From Desulfobacterales bacterium (GTDB taxonomy: Bacteria > Desulfobacterota > Desulfobacteria > Desulfobacterales > JARGFK01), in assembly GCA_029211065.1 (NCBI GenBank), contig JARGFK010000023.1:1-51856 (forward strand): a stretch of DNA of 51,856 bases, written 5' to 3'. Under the pieces are notes generated by a model, which was given only the letters and a program-made list of their open reading frames with translations, had not been told where the DNA came from and searched no databases. The translations under genes were made by a program, and so were the position numbers. Below are positions 32,877 to 41,662 of this stretch, one piece after another. Each line of letters begins with the position of its first letter. Positions within the stretch are counted from its first letter, which is position 1.

Positions 32877-34247
32877 ATGTATCTTAAAAAATACCATATC
32901 CATTTTGTCGGCATCGGCGGCATCGGTATGAGCGGCATTGCGGAATTGTTGCTCAACCTCGGCTACAAGGTGTCCGGTTCCGACATTAAATTATCGGATA
33001 TCACCGACAATCTGGAGCGGCTGGGCGGCGTGATTCATGAAGGCCATGCCGAGAGCCACACCATCGGCGCCGATGTCGTGGTGACCTCTTCCGCCGTCAA
33101 TGCGGAAAATCCTGAAGTTGTCGCCGCCCGCCGGGCATCCATCCCGGTCATACCCCGGGCCGAAATGCTGGCCGAGCTCATGCGCTTAAAATACAGCGTA
33201 GCCATTGCCGGCGCCCATGGCAAGACCACCACCACCTCGATCATTGCGTCCGTCCTGGCAAAGGGGGGGCTGGATCCCACCGTGGTCATCGGCGGAAAAT
33301 TAAAAGGGATCGGGTCAAATGCGGTACTGGGCAAGGGTGATTTTATCGTGGCGGAAGCGGATGAAAGCGACGGGTCCTTTCTCAAATATTCACCCGCCAT
33401 CGCGGTGGTTACCAATATCGACCGGGAACATCTGGATTTTTATGCGGACCTTGACAGCATCAAGGATGTCTTTATTAATTTTATCGACCGCATACCGTTT
33501 TACGGCCTGGCGGTCCTGTGTCTGGACAACGAATCCATCCAGAACATCATTCCCAGGGTTCAGAAGCGCTATACCACCTATGGCATCAGCACCCAGGCTG
33601 ATTTCCAGGCCCGGGAGATCCTCTTTGAAGGCTTAAAGAGCAGGTTCAGCGCCTATCATCTCGGCCGAAAGCTGGGCGACATCACCGTCAACCTGCCCGG
33701 CATTCACAATGTTCTCAACTCCATGGCCAGCATCGCCGTCGGCGTCGAACTGAACATTCCCTTTACGGTCATTAAAAGCGCGCTGGAAACCCTTGGCGGC
33801 GTCCAGCGCCGCCTGGAAATTAAAGGGGAAACAGCCGGCATCACGGTTCTGGACGATTATGGCCACCATCCCACAGAGATCAAAACCACATTGCAGGCCA
33901 TAAAGGAAAGCTGGCCCGGCCGCCGGATTGTGGTTGCCTTTCAACCCCATCGGTTTACGCGCACCCAGGCCTTGTTTGGCGAGTTTACGCGCGCTTTCTA
34001 TCAGTCGGATCTGCTCATGGTCCTGCCGATTTATCCGGCAGGCGAAAAGGTAATCCCGGAGGTGGACGGTCCGGTGCTGTGTGAAGCCATCAAGGCCCAT
34101 GGACACAAAGAAGCGCATTATTGCATAGACTTCGCGGCCGCCATCCGTTTATTTGAAAAAGTCTTAAAAAGCGGCGACATTCTGCTGACCTTGGGGGCAG
34201 GTGACGTTTGGAAAATCGGTACACAAATTTTATCTTTAAAGTTCTGA
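32877..34247 (+). CDS. murC: UDP-MurNAc:L-alanine ligase MurC
   Basis: 456 residues. Adds L-alanine to UDP-MurNAc, the first peptide step. HFVGIGGIGMSGIAELLL at the N-terminus, ATP loop IAGAHGKTTTTS, AEADESDGSFL, VTNIDREHLDFYAD and C-terminal LDDYGHHPTEIKTTL. Preceded by a 184-nt gap filled mainly with periodic repeats, and by GAAGGAATAAAAATC. Confidence 0.97.
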   Translation: MYLKKYHIHFVGIGGIGMSGIAELLLNLGYKVSGSDIKLSDITDNLERLGGVIHEGHAESHTIGADVVVTSSAVNAENPEVVAARRASIPVIPRAEMLAELMRLKYSVAIAGAHGKTTTTSIIASVLAKGGLDPTVVIGGKLKGIGSNAVLGKGDFIVAEADESDGSFLKYSPAIAVVTNIDREHLDFYADLDSIKDVFINFIDRIPFYGLAVLCLDNESIQNIIPRVQKRYTTYGISTQADFQAREILFEGLKSRFSAYHLGRKLGDITVNLPGIHNVLNSMASIAVGVELNIPFTVIKSALETLGGVQRRLEIKGETAGITVLDDYGHHPTEIKTTLQAIKESWPGRRIVVAFQPHRFTRTQALFGEFTRAFYQSDLLMVLPIYPAGEKVIPEVDGPVLCEAIKAHGHKEAHYCIDFAAAIRLFEKVLKSGDILLTLGAGDVWKIGTQILSLKF

Positions 34248-34279
34248 TGAGTCGAACTGTTTTAAGGTGAAGGTGTTTG

Positions 34280-35230
34280 ATGGTTTTAGATAGAACTGCC
34301 CGAAAATGGCTCCAAAATCGATTTGGGGAAGATGTGCGCTTTGATGAGCCCATGTCCCGGCACACCTCCCTGAAGGTCGGCGGACCGGCCGAAGCTTTTG
34401 TGGCCCCGGCGACTCTGGAAAACTTGCGGTTGCTGATCCAATGGACCGGAGAGGCGAAGCTCCCCTTTCTGATCATCGGCGACGGAACCAATTTGCTGGT
34501 AAAAGACACGGGTATTGCCGGAATCGTCATCGTTTTAACGAAGTGCCTGAATCAGATTTCAACGATTGCGAGCAGGGGCAGCGGCGTGGTGGTAAGGGCC
34601 ATGGCGGGCGCCCGCCTGCATAAGCTATGCGCTTTTGCCATGGCCGCTAATTTAAAGGGGATGAATTTCGCCCAGGGAATCCCCGGCACGGTGGGCGGCG
34701 CCATCATGATGAATGCCGGGACCTCCCATGGGTGGATAGAAGATGTTCTGGAAGGGATCACCATTCTGGCCCCCACCGGCGAAACCCAAACAGTTTCAAA
34801 GGAGCGACTCGACTTTTCTTACCGGAAGCTTTCTTTGAAAAATGAAATGGCGCATCTCACGCCCGGCTACCCCGTCATCATAGACGGCCATTTTTATCTT
34901 CAACCGTCAGACGAACGGCAATTGCAGCATGAGGCCGATGAAATTCTAAAAAAGCGCAGGGCGAGCCAGCCGACGCACCTTCCCAGCGCCGGCTGCTTTT
35001 TCAAGAATCCGGCTTCCGGCAAACCCGCCGGCGAACTGATCGATCTGGCCGGATTAAAAGGGAAAAAAATCGGCGGCGCCCTGATTTCGCCCAAGCACGC
35101 CAATTTTATCATCAACAGCGGCGGCGCATCGGCCGGCGACATTCTGGCGCTGATGGAAACCGCCCAAGCCGCCGTACTGAATATGTTTAACATCGCTCTG
35201 GAGCCGGAGGTTAAAATTGTTGGCAGGTAA
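34280..35230 (+). CDS. murB: UDP-N-acetylenolpyruvoylglucosamine reductase MurB
   Basis: 316 residues, FAD enzyme that reduces enolpyruvyl-UDP-GlcNAc to UDP-MurNAc. Blocks: SRHTSLKVGGPAEAFV, IIGDGTNLLV, NFAQGIPGTVGGAIMMNAG, SAGCFFKNPASG (Ser/Cys active-site loop) and KIGGALISPKHANFIIN. ATG 34280 is preceded by AAGGTGAAGG; an overlapping TTG lies at 34277. Its end overlaps the ftsQ start by 14 nt. In many bacteria ddl follows here, but not in this cluster. Confidence 0.96.
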   Translation: MVLDRTARKWLQNRFGEDVRFDEPMSRHTSLKVGGPAEAFVAPATLENLRLLIQWTGEAKLPFLIIGDGTNLLVKDTGIAGIVIVLTKCLNQISTIASRGSGVVVRAMAGARLHKLCAFAMAANLKGMNFAQGIPGTVGGAIMMNAGTSHGWIEDVLEGITILAPTGETQTVSKERLDFSYRKLSLKNEMAHLTPGYPVIIDGHFYLQPSDERQLQHEADEILKKRRASQPTHLPSAGCFFKNPASGKPAGELIDLAGLKGKKIGGALISPKHANFIINSGGASAGDILALMETAQAAVLNMFNIALEPEVKIVGR

Positions 35231-36071
35231 ACCCTCTCGAAAAAATTATTATAAGAACAGCGCTTTAAAAGAATCGTCGCTGCGCAAGCGTCGCTGGATC
35301 CAGATTATCAAGACGGTTGGGTTCCTGTCCGCCCTGACGGTCATGAGTCTCGGGTTTGTGTTATGCCATGATTTTTTAACGCAATACGACTATTTTAACG
35401 CCCAGGACCTCGTCGTTACCGGCGGCAACAGACTGACTGCGGATGACATCATCCGCCAGGCGAATATTCAAAGGGGGATCAACATTCTGTCGCTGAACCT
35501 GACAAAGACCCGAAAAAGACTCTTGGCCCATCCCTGGATTGAAGAGGCCGATATCAGTCGGAAGCTGCCCAATGAAATCCATATTCACATTAGAGAGCAG
35601 CAGGCCATGGCCGTTATCGATCTGGGTCGCAAATTCATCATCAATGCAGGGGGGGGTATTTTCAAGGAATGGGGGCCGACGGACCCCGAAAACCTGCCCG
35701 TCATCACCGGGCTTCAGTTCAGCGATATCAATGCCTCCGGAACACACCGCACCCCCACCTTTGAAGCGGTCATGACGGTGTTGACCCTGGGGCGGGAAGG
35801 CAATAGTGTTTTGCCCAACAAATTCATTCAAACCATCCGCGTTGACCGCGAAATCGGTCTGACGCTGCTCGCTTTTGGCGAAAATAAACAGATCAAGCTG
35901 GGGTACGACGACTATCCCGGTAAATATGAAAACTTAAAGAACATTCTGATTCATCTCAGGGCAAGGTCGGCCATCCCTGACTTTATGACAATTGATTTAA
36001 ACGATTTAAACCGCGTGGTTGTCCATCCGGTTAAAACGCCCCCAACGGGCTTGGATCAAAAGGAGGTATAG
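35217..36071 (+). CDS. ftsQ: Cell division protein FtsQ
   Basis: 284 residues: basic cytoplasmic tail, one membrane helix (about 33-53), POTRA domain (about 62-132, FNAQDLVVTGGNRLTADDI...NEIHIHIREQQ) and the FtsQ/DivIB beta domain. FtsQ recruits FtsL/FtsB to the divisome. The start is a TTG at 35217: GGAGG ends 6 nt before it, the next codon is also TTG, and the frame overlaps murB. The C-terminus runs to the ftsA ribosome-binding site. Confidence 0.92.
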   Translation: MLAGKPSRKNYYKNSALKESSLRKRRWIQIIKTVGFLSALTVMSLGFVLCHDFLTQYDYFNAQDLVVTGGNRLTADDIIRQANIQRGINILSLNLTKTRKRLLAHPWIEEADISRKLPNEIHIHIREQQAMAVIDLGRKFIINAGGGIFKEWGPTDPENLPVITGLQFSDINASGTHRTPTFEAVMTVLTLGREGNSVLPNKFIQTIRVDREIGLTLLAFGENKQIKLGYDDYPGKYENLKNILIHLRARSAIPDFMTIDLNDLNRVVVHPVKTPPTGLDQKEV

Positions 36072-36072
36072 G

Positions 36073-37299
36073 GTGCAGGGGCAAGAAAATATTATCGTAG
36101 GCCTTGATATCGGAACGACCAAAATCTGTGCCGTAGTGGGCGAAATCTCCGGCAAGGACCTTAATATTATCGGAATTGGAACGCATCCCTCCATCGGGCT
36201 GAGAAAAGGGGTGGTCGTCAATATCGAGTCCACCGTCGATTCCATTAAAAAAGCGGTTGAAGAAGCCGAGCTTATGGCCGGATGTGAAATTTCATCGGTT
36301 TACGCCGGGATTGCCGGCGGCCATATCACCGGCTTCAACAGTCGCGGAATTGTTGCCATCAAAGGACCGGAAATCACCCAGAATGACGTCGACCGCGTCA
36401 TCGATGCGGCCCGGGCGGTGGCCATTCCCATGGACCGTGAAGTCATCCATGTCCTGCCCCAGGAATATATTGTGGACGATCAAACCGGAATCCAGAACCC
36501 CATCGGCATGTCCGGCGTTCGCCTGGAAGCAAAAATTCACATCGTTACCGGTGCGGTCACCTCGGCCCACAATATTGTAAAATGCGCGAACCGTGCGGGT
36601 CTGGATGTTTGCGACATTGTTCTGGAATCACTGGCTTCGGGCGAGGCGGTCCTGACGGATGAGGAAAAGGAGCTCGGGGTGGCCCTGCTGGACCTTGGCG
36701 GCGGCACCACGGATCTCGCCATTTTTTCCGAAAAAAACATCAAGCATACGTTTGTTCTGGCCCTTGGCGGCAACAACCTGACAAACGACATTGCCATCGG
36801 GCTGCGGGCGCCCATCGCCGAGGCCGAGAAGATTAAAATAAAATACGGCAGTTGTCTTGCCCAGAATATCAGCAGTGACGAGAGCATTGAAATTCCCGGC
36901 ATGGGGGGCCGCAAACCCAGAAAGCTTCCCCGGCAGATCCTGGGTGAAATATTAGAGCCGCGCATGGAGGAAATCTTCACCTTGATCAAAAGAGAAATTT
37001 ACCGCGCCGGCATGGAAAACGTCATCGCATCCGGATTGGTGGTAACCGGCGGTTCCGCCCTGCTGCAGGATGTGAGCGAAGTGGCCGAATCGATATTAAA
37101 TCTGCCGACCCGGCTGGGTCAGCCGGTGGGTATCACCGGGCTGGTGGATGTGGTCAACAATCCCATGTATGCCACCGGTGTCGGTCTGGTCTTATACGGC
37201 GCCAAAAACCAATCTCCCAAAAAGTTCAGAATTCGGGATACCAATATTTTCAACCGCGTCATGACCCGCATGAAACGCTGGTTCAAGGATGTGATTTAA
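36073..37299 (+). CDS. ftsA: Cell division protein FtsA
   Basis: 408 residues, actin-like ATPase that tethers FtsZ to the membrane. GLDIGTTKICAVVGEI (phosphate 1), SVYAGIAGGHI, LLDLGGGTTDLAIF (phosphate 2), VTGGSALLQDV (adenosine loop) and a C-terminal amphipathic helix (RVMTRMKRWFKDVI) for membrane binding. The start is GTG 36073, directed by AGGAGG 6 nt upstream; longer in-frame extension into ftsQ is not needed. Confidence 0.96.
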   Translation: MQGQENIIVGLDIGTTKICAVVGEISGKDLNIIGIGTHPSIGLRKGVVVNIESTVDSIKKAVEEAELMAGCEISSVYAGIAGGHITGFNSRGIVAIKGPEITQNDVDRVIDAARAVAIPMDREVIHVLPQEYIVDDQTGIQNPIGMSGVRLEAKIHIVTGAVTSAHNIVKCANRAGLDVCDIVLESLASGEAVLTDEEKELGVALLDLGGGTTDLAIFSEKNIKHTFVLALGGNNLTNDIAIGLRAPIAEAEKIKIKYGSCLAQNISSDESIEIPGMGGRKPRKLPRQILGEILEPRMEEIFTLIKREIYRAGMENVIASGLVVTGGSALLQDVSEVAESILNLPTRLGQPVGITGLVDVVNNPMYATGVGLVLYGAKNQSPKKFRIRDTNIFNRVMTRMKRWFKDVI

Positions 37300-37306
37300 C
37301 ATAACC

Positions 37307-37324
37307 GGGCACATAAAAGTGCCC
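37307..37324 (+). other. Small hairpin between ftsA and ftsZ
   Basis: GGGCAC-ATAAAA-GTGCCC forms a 6-bp stem 30 nt before the ftsZ start and just before its very strong AGGAGGGGGGGG site. It could tune processing or ftsZ translation; no T-run, so not a terminator. Confidence 0.45.
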
Positions 37325-37354
37325 ACAACACCAACAAGTCAGGAGGGGGGGGAA

Positions 37355-38542
37355 ATGATGTTTACCTATGTTGACAACGAAAAGTCTGCTAAAATTAAAG
37401 TGATCGGTGTCGGCGGAGCAGGCGGGAACGCGATCAACAACATGATCGCTTCCAAACTCCAGGGCGTTAAATTTATCGCCGCCAATACCGATGCCCAGGC
37501 CCTTGAAATCTCCAAGGCACCCGTCAAGATTCAGCTTGGCGAAAAATTGACGGAAGGACTGGGCGCCGGTGCGGACCCGCAAATCGGACGGGATGCCGCC
37601 CTGGAGAACAGCCAGGCCATCATCAGCGCACTGGAAGACAGCCATATGGTATTTATCACGGCCGGTCTGGGGGGTGGAACCGGTACCGGGGCCGCACCGA
37701 TTATTGCCGAAATCTGCAAGGAGCTGGGCGCCCTGACGGTCGCCGTCATCTCCAAGCCGTTTTCGTTCGAAGGCAAAAAACGTGCGCGCCAGGCCCAGGA
37801 AGGGATTGAAGCATTAAAGAAATTCGCCGACACGGTCATCACCATTCCCAATGACCGCTTAAGGGGTCTGGCCGCCAAAAACGCCACCATGATTGAAATG
37901 TTTCGCAAGGCCGATGAGATCCTGCTCCATTCCGTCAAAGGAATTACAGATCTCATCATGATGCCGGGGCTGGTGAATCTTGACTTTGCCGATGTCCGCA
38001 CCACCATGTCGAAAGCCGGCATGGCCATTATGGGAATCGGCATCGCTTCCGGTGAAAACCGCGCCATCGAAGCTGCCGAAAGAGCCATCTCGCACCCCTT
38101 GCTGGAAGACATCACCATCAATGGCGCCAAGGGCGTCTTGATGAACATTACCTGTGGACCGGATCTGACCATGGAGGAAATGACCGAAGCCTCCGAGCGG
38201 ATCTACCATGAAGTCGGTGAAGATGCCGACATCATCTGGGGAGCGGTGGTGGACGACAATATGAAGGATGAAATGTGCGTGACGGTCATTGCAACCGGGA
38301 TCGGGGAAAAGCTCGACGCCAAAAAACCGCTGCGGCACGGTGAAGCGCCCCTGCGCGGAAAATTACGGGACGTGACCCCTGCGGATCTGGATAACGCCAT
38401 CGATTACGATGAGCCGACCTTTATCCGTCAGCAGGAGGCGGTGGGCGAATCCGGCGGCGCCACCTATCGCGGGTACCGCGGAATCGTTATCGACAAGAAC
38501 GACCTGGACGTCCCCACGTTTTTGAGAAGAAAAGCCGATTAA
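37355..38542 (+). CDS. ftsZ: Cell division protein FtsZ
   Basis: 395 residues, tubulin-like GTPase that forms the division ring. KVIGVGGAGGNAINNM, the tubulin signature GGGTGTGAAPIIAE, NDRL and the T7 loop NLDFADV are present. The C-terminal tail LDVPTFLRRKAD is the conserved peptide that binds FtsA. The start is ATG 37355 (or the adjacent 37358), behind AGGAGGGGGGGG, the strongest ribosome-binding site in the cluster, suiting the high demand for FtsZ. Confidence 0.98.
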   Translation: MMFTYVDNEKSAKIKVIGVGGAGGNAINNMIASKLQGVKFIAANTDAQALEISKAPVKIQLGEKLTEGLGAGADPQIGRDAALENSQAIISALEDSHMVFITAGLGGGTGTGAAPIIAEICKELGALTVAVISKPFSFEGKKRARQAQEGIEALKKFADTVITIPNDRLRGLAAKNATMIEMFRKADEILLHSVKGITDLIMMPGLVNLDFADVRTTMSKAGMAIMGIGIASGENRAIEAAERAISHPLLEDITINGAKGVLMNITCGPDLTMEEMTEASERIYHEVGEDADIIWGAVVDDNMKDEMCVTVIATGIGEKLDAKKPLRHGEAPLRGKLRDVTPADLDNAIDYDEPTFIRQQEAVGESGGATYRGYRGIVIDKNDLDVPTFLRRKAD

Positions 38543-38611
38543 CCCGGCCGGCGATTGTGATATTTTTTTACGGTTGTAAAGCGTCCGGGATAATTGTATT
38601 TACTGGAACAA

Positions 38612-40351
38612 ATGGTTTTCCAAACTGAAACATCATATGCGAACTTGCTGGAATCAGAAAAGGGAACGGTTCGAAAAAACTGGAGCGGTCGCACGAAGAT
38701 TGCCCTCGTGTATCCCAATCAATACCATGTGGGCATGTCCAACCTCGGTTTTCAAGCCGTTTACCAGCTCCTCAACCGGATGGACGCTGTTGTCTGCGAA
38801 CGCGCTTTTCTACCGGACGATGGACCGAAGGCCCAACGTCTGGTCTCTCTGGAATCCGGCCGTCCGCTGGGCGATTTTGATATCGTCGCGTTTTCAATCT
38901 CATTTGAAAACGATTTCCCCAATCTTCTCACCGTACTTGAAAAGGCAGCGCTCCCCCTTAAAGCCATTGACAGAGGCAACCCCCACCCCCTCGTCATGGC
39001 AGGGGGAGTCGCCTGCTTTTCCAATCCGGAACCGATTGCAGAATTTATCGATCTTTTTGTCATAGGAGAAGCAGAGCCCGTCCTGACACAGTTTGTTGAA
39101 CGCTTTGATCCCGGGGTCGACCGGGCAACGCTGTTAAAGAGCCTCGCTCAAAATATACCCGGTATTTATGTGCCGGCATTTTATCAGCCCCGCTACCGAA
39201 CCGACGGCACCCTCTCCTCTTTTAGGCCGCTTGGCGATGTACCCCCTACAATCAAGCGCGTCTTTTTGGACGATCTCTCCCGCGCCCCCACCACCAGTGC
39301 AATTATTACGTCCCATACCACATTCGGCCGTTCTTTCCTGGTGGAGACCGGCAGGGGCTGCCCCCATGGGTGCCGGTTCTGCAGTGCCGGCTATATTTAC
39401 CGGCCGCCGCGATTCGTGCCGCTGCCGATCCTGGAGAGCTGTCTGGAAAAGGGCCGGTCGCTGTCCGACAAGGTCGGCTTGGTGGGCGCGGCCGTATCCA
39501 ACCTGCCTGAAATCGAAGCCCTCTGCAGCCGCATCCTCCATAGCGGCATGACCGCTTCCTTCAGTTCATTAAGGGCCGACGCCCTTTCAGCCGGGCTGGT
39601 GGGCGTCCTAAAGCAAAGCGGCGTCAAGACCGCCACCATCGCTCCGGATGCAGGGTCCCAGCGTCTGCGCGCTGTCATCAACAAAGGCATTTCGGAGGCG
39701 GACATACTCAATGCCGCCCAGATGCTGATTCAGAACGGCATTCCGAATTTAAAGCTCTACTTCATGATCGGGCTGCCCACCGAAACATCGGAAGATGTAG
39801 ACGGCATCGTGTCGTTGTGCAAGCGGATCAAACACACGTTTTTAAAGTCCAGCAGGGCCCGGAAACGCATCGGCGATATCACCGTCGGCCTGAACTCCTT
39901 TGTCCCCAAACCCTTCACCCCCTTTCAGTGGGCCCCCATGGATGAAGTGCCTGTTTTGAAAGACAAGATCAAAACCGTCCGAAAGGGATTAAAGCCGGTG
40001 GCAAACGTCCGCCTGCACGCGGATATTCCCCGCTGGGCCTACCTCCAGGCCTTGTTTTCCCGGGGGGATCGCAGGGTTGCCGATCTGTTGCTCGCAGCCC
40101 ATTCCAATAGGGGAAACTGGCCCCAGACCTTTAAAGAATCCCCCCTGAACCCCGCTTTTTATGTTCACCGGGAGCGATACCTGCAGGAACGCTTCCCCTG
40201 GGATTTTATCGAGCATGGCCTTAATAAATCGTTTTTAGAAGCAGAATATAAAAAAGCGCTGAAGGCTAAACCATCGCCCCCCTGCCCCATGGAATCCTGC
40301 CAAATCTGCGGCGTCTGCAGGAAAAGTGATCCTCTGATCCCTATCCCCTGA
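38612..40351 (+). CDS. Radical SAM protein with N-terminal B12-binding-like domain (TIGR03960-like)
   Basis: 579 residues. The N-terminal third (KIALVYPNQYHVGMSNLGFQAVYQLL, DFDIVAFSISFENDFPNLL) is a B12-binding-like Rossmann domain, without a clear DxHxxG cobalamin motif. The core carries GRGCPHGCRFCSAGYIYRPPR, a CX3CX2C cluster motif, and LYFMIGLPTET. The layout matches the TIGR03960 family of unknown substrate. The C-terminus has a Cys-rich tail (CPMESCQICGVCRK) that may hold a further metal site. Starts 69 nt after ftsZ; TTG 38594 is an alternative start, both with weak ribosome-binding sites. Function of the family is not established. Confidence 0.82.
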   Translation: MVFQTETSYANLLESEKGTVRKNWSGRTKIALVYPNQYHVGMSNLGFQAVYQLLNRMDAVVCERAFLPDDGPKAQRLVSLESGRPLGDFDIVAFSISFENDFPNLLTVLEKAALPLKAIDRGNPHPLVMAGGVACFSNPEPIAEFIDLFVIGEAEPVLTQFVERFDPGVDRATLLKSLAQNIPGIYVPAFYQPRYRTDGTLSSFRPLGDVPPTIKRVFLDDLSRAPTTSAIITSHTTFGRSFLVETGRGCPHGCRFCSAGYIYRPPRFVPLPILESCLEKGRSLSDKVGLVGAAVSNLPEIEALCSRILHSGMTASFSSLRADALSAGLVGVLKQSGVKTATIAPDAGSQRLRAVINKGISEADILNAAQMLIQNGIPNLKLYFMIGLPTETSEDVDGIVSLCKRIKHTFLKSSRARKRIGDITVGLNSFVPKPFTPFQWAPMDEVPVLKDKIKTVRKGLKPVANVRLHADIPRWAYLQALFSRGDRRVADLLLAAHSNRGNWPQTFKESPLNPAFYVHRERYLQERFPWDFIEHGLNKSFLEAEYKKALKAKPSPPCPMESCQICGVCRKSDPLIPIP

Positions 40352-40428
40352 CTTCTGCCTTCTGACTTCTGGCTCCTGTCTTCTGCCTTCCCCCACTGAC
40401 CCCTGACCCCTGATCCCCGACCCCTGTC
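40352..40428. repeat. Low-complexity short-period repeat between convergent genes
   Basis: Words CTTCTGACTTCTGGCTCCTG and CCCCTGACCCCTGATCCCCG repeat with a period of 7-8 nt and fill the whole spacer between the radical SAM gene and the SPOR gene. Confidence 0.7.
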
Positions 40429-41301
40429 CTACTTATTGACCCTGACCGGCATCACAAACGCCCGGTCGCTTTTTTTCTGATGATGAATTTCTCCGGTATA
40501 CAGCATGACGGTATAGGCCCGGGCGGAGGGAGGGTCGGGCCTGATTGTCGGGCCGCCGGAAACCGCAAACTCGCTTTGGGACCAGTAAGGCATATGAATG
40601 ATGATGTTTTCAAAGGGATTCGGCTCCACCAGGGCGGGCGCCTGCCGCTCGGTCTCGATGAGTGTTTTCCATTCATCAACAGATGAAAGCCGCCAGTCGG
40701 TATGGCCGCCCAAGTTGAAATTCCTGCATTTTTCCATTGCTTCCGACCATGTCAAGGCCGACACAAAATCCAGCCGCCAGCCGTTTTTAACCCACATCAA
40801 ACCCGTTTGGGTGTCGGTCACCGTCCCGTTCTGATTGTCAACAAATCGAGGAGTTGTCGGTTTCGATGCCGGGGGCTGCTCCGTCGGGGGTAAAGGCTTT
40901 TCAATGGACAGTTCCGGCGGCTTCAGGGACGCTACACTCTCCTTGAATTCATAAACGCCGAAATAACTCACCGCCCCTTCCTGGTTTAATTTTTCCCAGA
41001 AGCGGACCGCCGCTTCCCGGGTGGCGTATTTCCCCAGAAAAACCCGGTAAAAAATCCCCTTACCGGGGATATCGACCTCTTTCCAAAAAACCAGTTTCCC
41101 TTTTTCCTGGAGCGAATTCACATGCCGGTTGGCGTTCTGCAGGTATTTAAAAGAAGCCAGGTGGATACTGTAATAGCGCTCCCCGGCGCCCTCAGCCAGG
41201 CCCCCTGTTGCCGGCATCACTAAAGCAACCAAAACGCCAAACCTGAACAGGCTCATCCGAATCACCTTCGATACTGAATATTCTTTTATCTTTATCCGCA
41301 T
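40429..41301 (-). CDS. Exported SPOR-domain / DUF1566 protein
   Basis: 290 residues. A signal-like segment (about 15-37) is followed by a SPOR domain (about 43-115, YYSIHLASFKYLQNANRHVNSL...FYRVFLGKYATREAA), which binds denuded septal peptidoglycan, a Pro-rich linker (about 128-150) and a C-terminal DUF1566 (Lcl-like) domain: FVDNQNGTVTDTQTGLMWV, HTDWRLSSVDEWKTL and a final MPVRV. The same DUF1566 module ends the pseudo-caspase protein at 47359. Likely periplasmic or envelope-attached. It opens the signalling island on the minus strand; function unknown. Confidence 0.82.
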   Translation of the reverse strand: MRIKIKEYSVSKVIRMSLFRFGVLVALVMPATGGLAEGAGERYYSIHLASFKYLQNANRHVNSLQEKGKLVFWKEVDIPGKGIFYRVFLGKYATREAAVRFWEKLNQEGAVSYFGVYEFKESVASLKPPELSIEKPLPPTEQPPASKPTTPRFVDNQNGTVTDTQTGLMWVKNGWRLDFVSALTWSEAMEKCRNFNLGGHTDWRLSSVDEWKTLIETERQAPALVEPNPFENIIIHMPYWSQSEFAVSGGPTIRPDPPSARAYTVMLYTGEIHHQKKSDRAFVMPVRVNK

Positions 41302-41662
41302 GTTTCCGCTCCTATGTTATTATCTGAATTTTGCGCGAGCGGGAGAATTTAAGCGCGCCCGCATGTCCACCCTTCCGTCAGCACCTTTCCAGCCAGTCAA
41401 GCCGTCTTACGGAGGGCCACCTTTGCTGGTTGAAGTGATTTTAGCACAAACAGTACGCCTTGGCAAAGTCCGGCGGCAATACGGCCGGAGCCCGCCGGTC
41501 ATTGCCTCGTCGGGCTTAACCGGGTCATCGATGGGGGCCTGAGGCCTGCTGCTAAGACCAGCTGCCGGATATGCGTTTTATTTTTCCATTGACACAACAG
41601 CAACAATTCTATATCTAACTTTGTATTTACTGTCGATTGACCTATTACTCCATGAGGTGGCT
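41302..41662. other. Intergenic region with promoter for the cyclase-FHA gene
   Basis: 361 bases between divergent genes. An 80-codon open frame at 41300-41542 lacks protein-like composition and was not accepted. The right end carries a sigma70-like promoter (41589-41617). The GC-rich centre has no structure I could assign to a known riboswitch. Confidence 0.5.
41589..41617 (+). promoter_or_regulatory. Sigma70-like promoter of the cyclase-FHA gene
   Basis: TTGACA (41589-41594), 17 nt, TATCTA (41612-41617). The expected start of transcription is about 40 nt before the ATG at 41663, which has GAGGTGG in front. Confidence 0.6.

Noticed and set aside
41440-41520. GC-rich stretch resembling a c-di-GMP riboswitch (GCAAAGTCCGGC)
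   Set aside because: Only one short word fits; the stems and the second conserved block of the aptamer could not be placed.
41300-41542. 80-codon plus-strand open frame before the cyclase-FHA gene
   Set aside because: No ribosome-binding site of note, no protein-like pattern, and it overlaps the start of the divergent SPOR gene; treated as intergenic.
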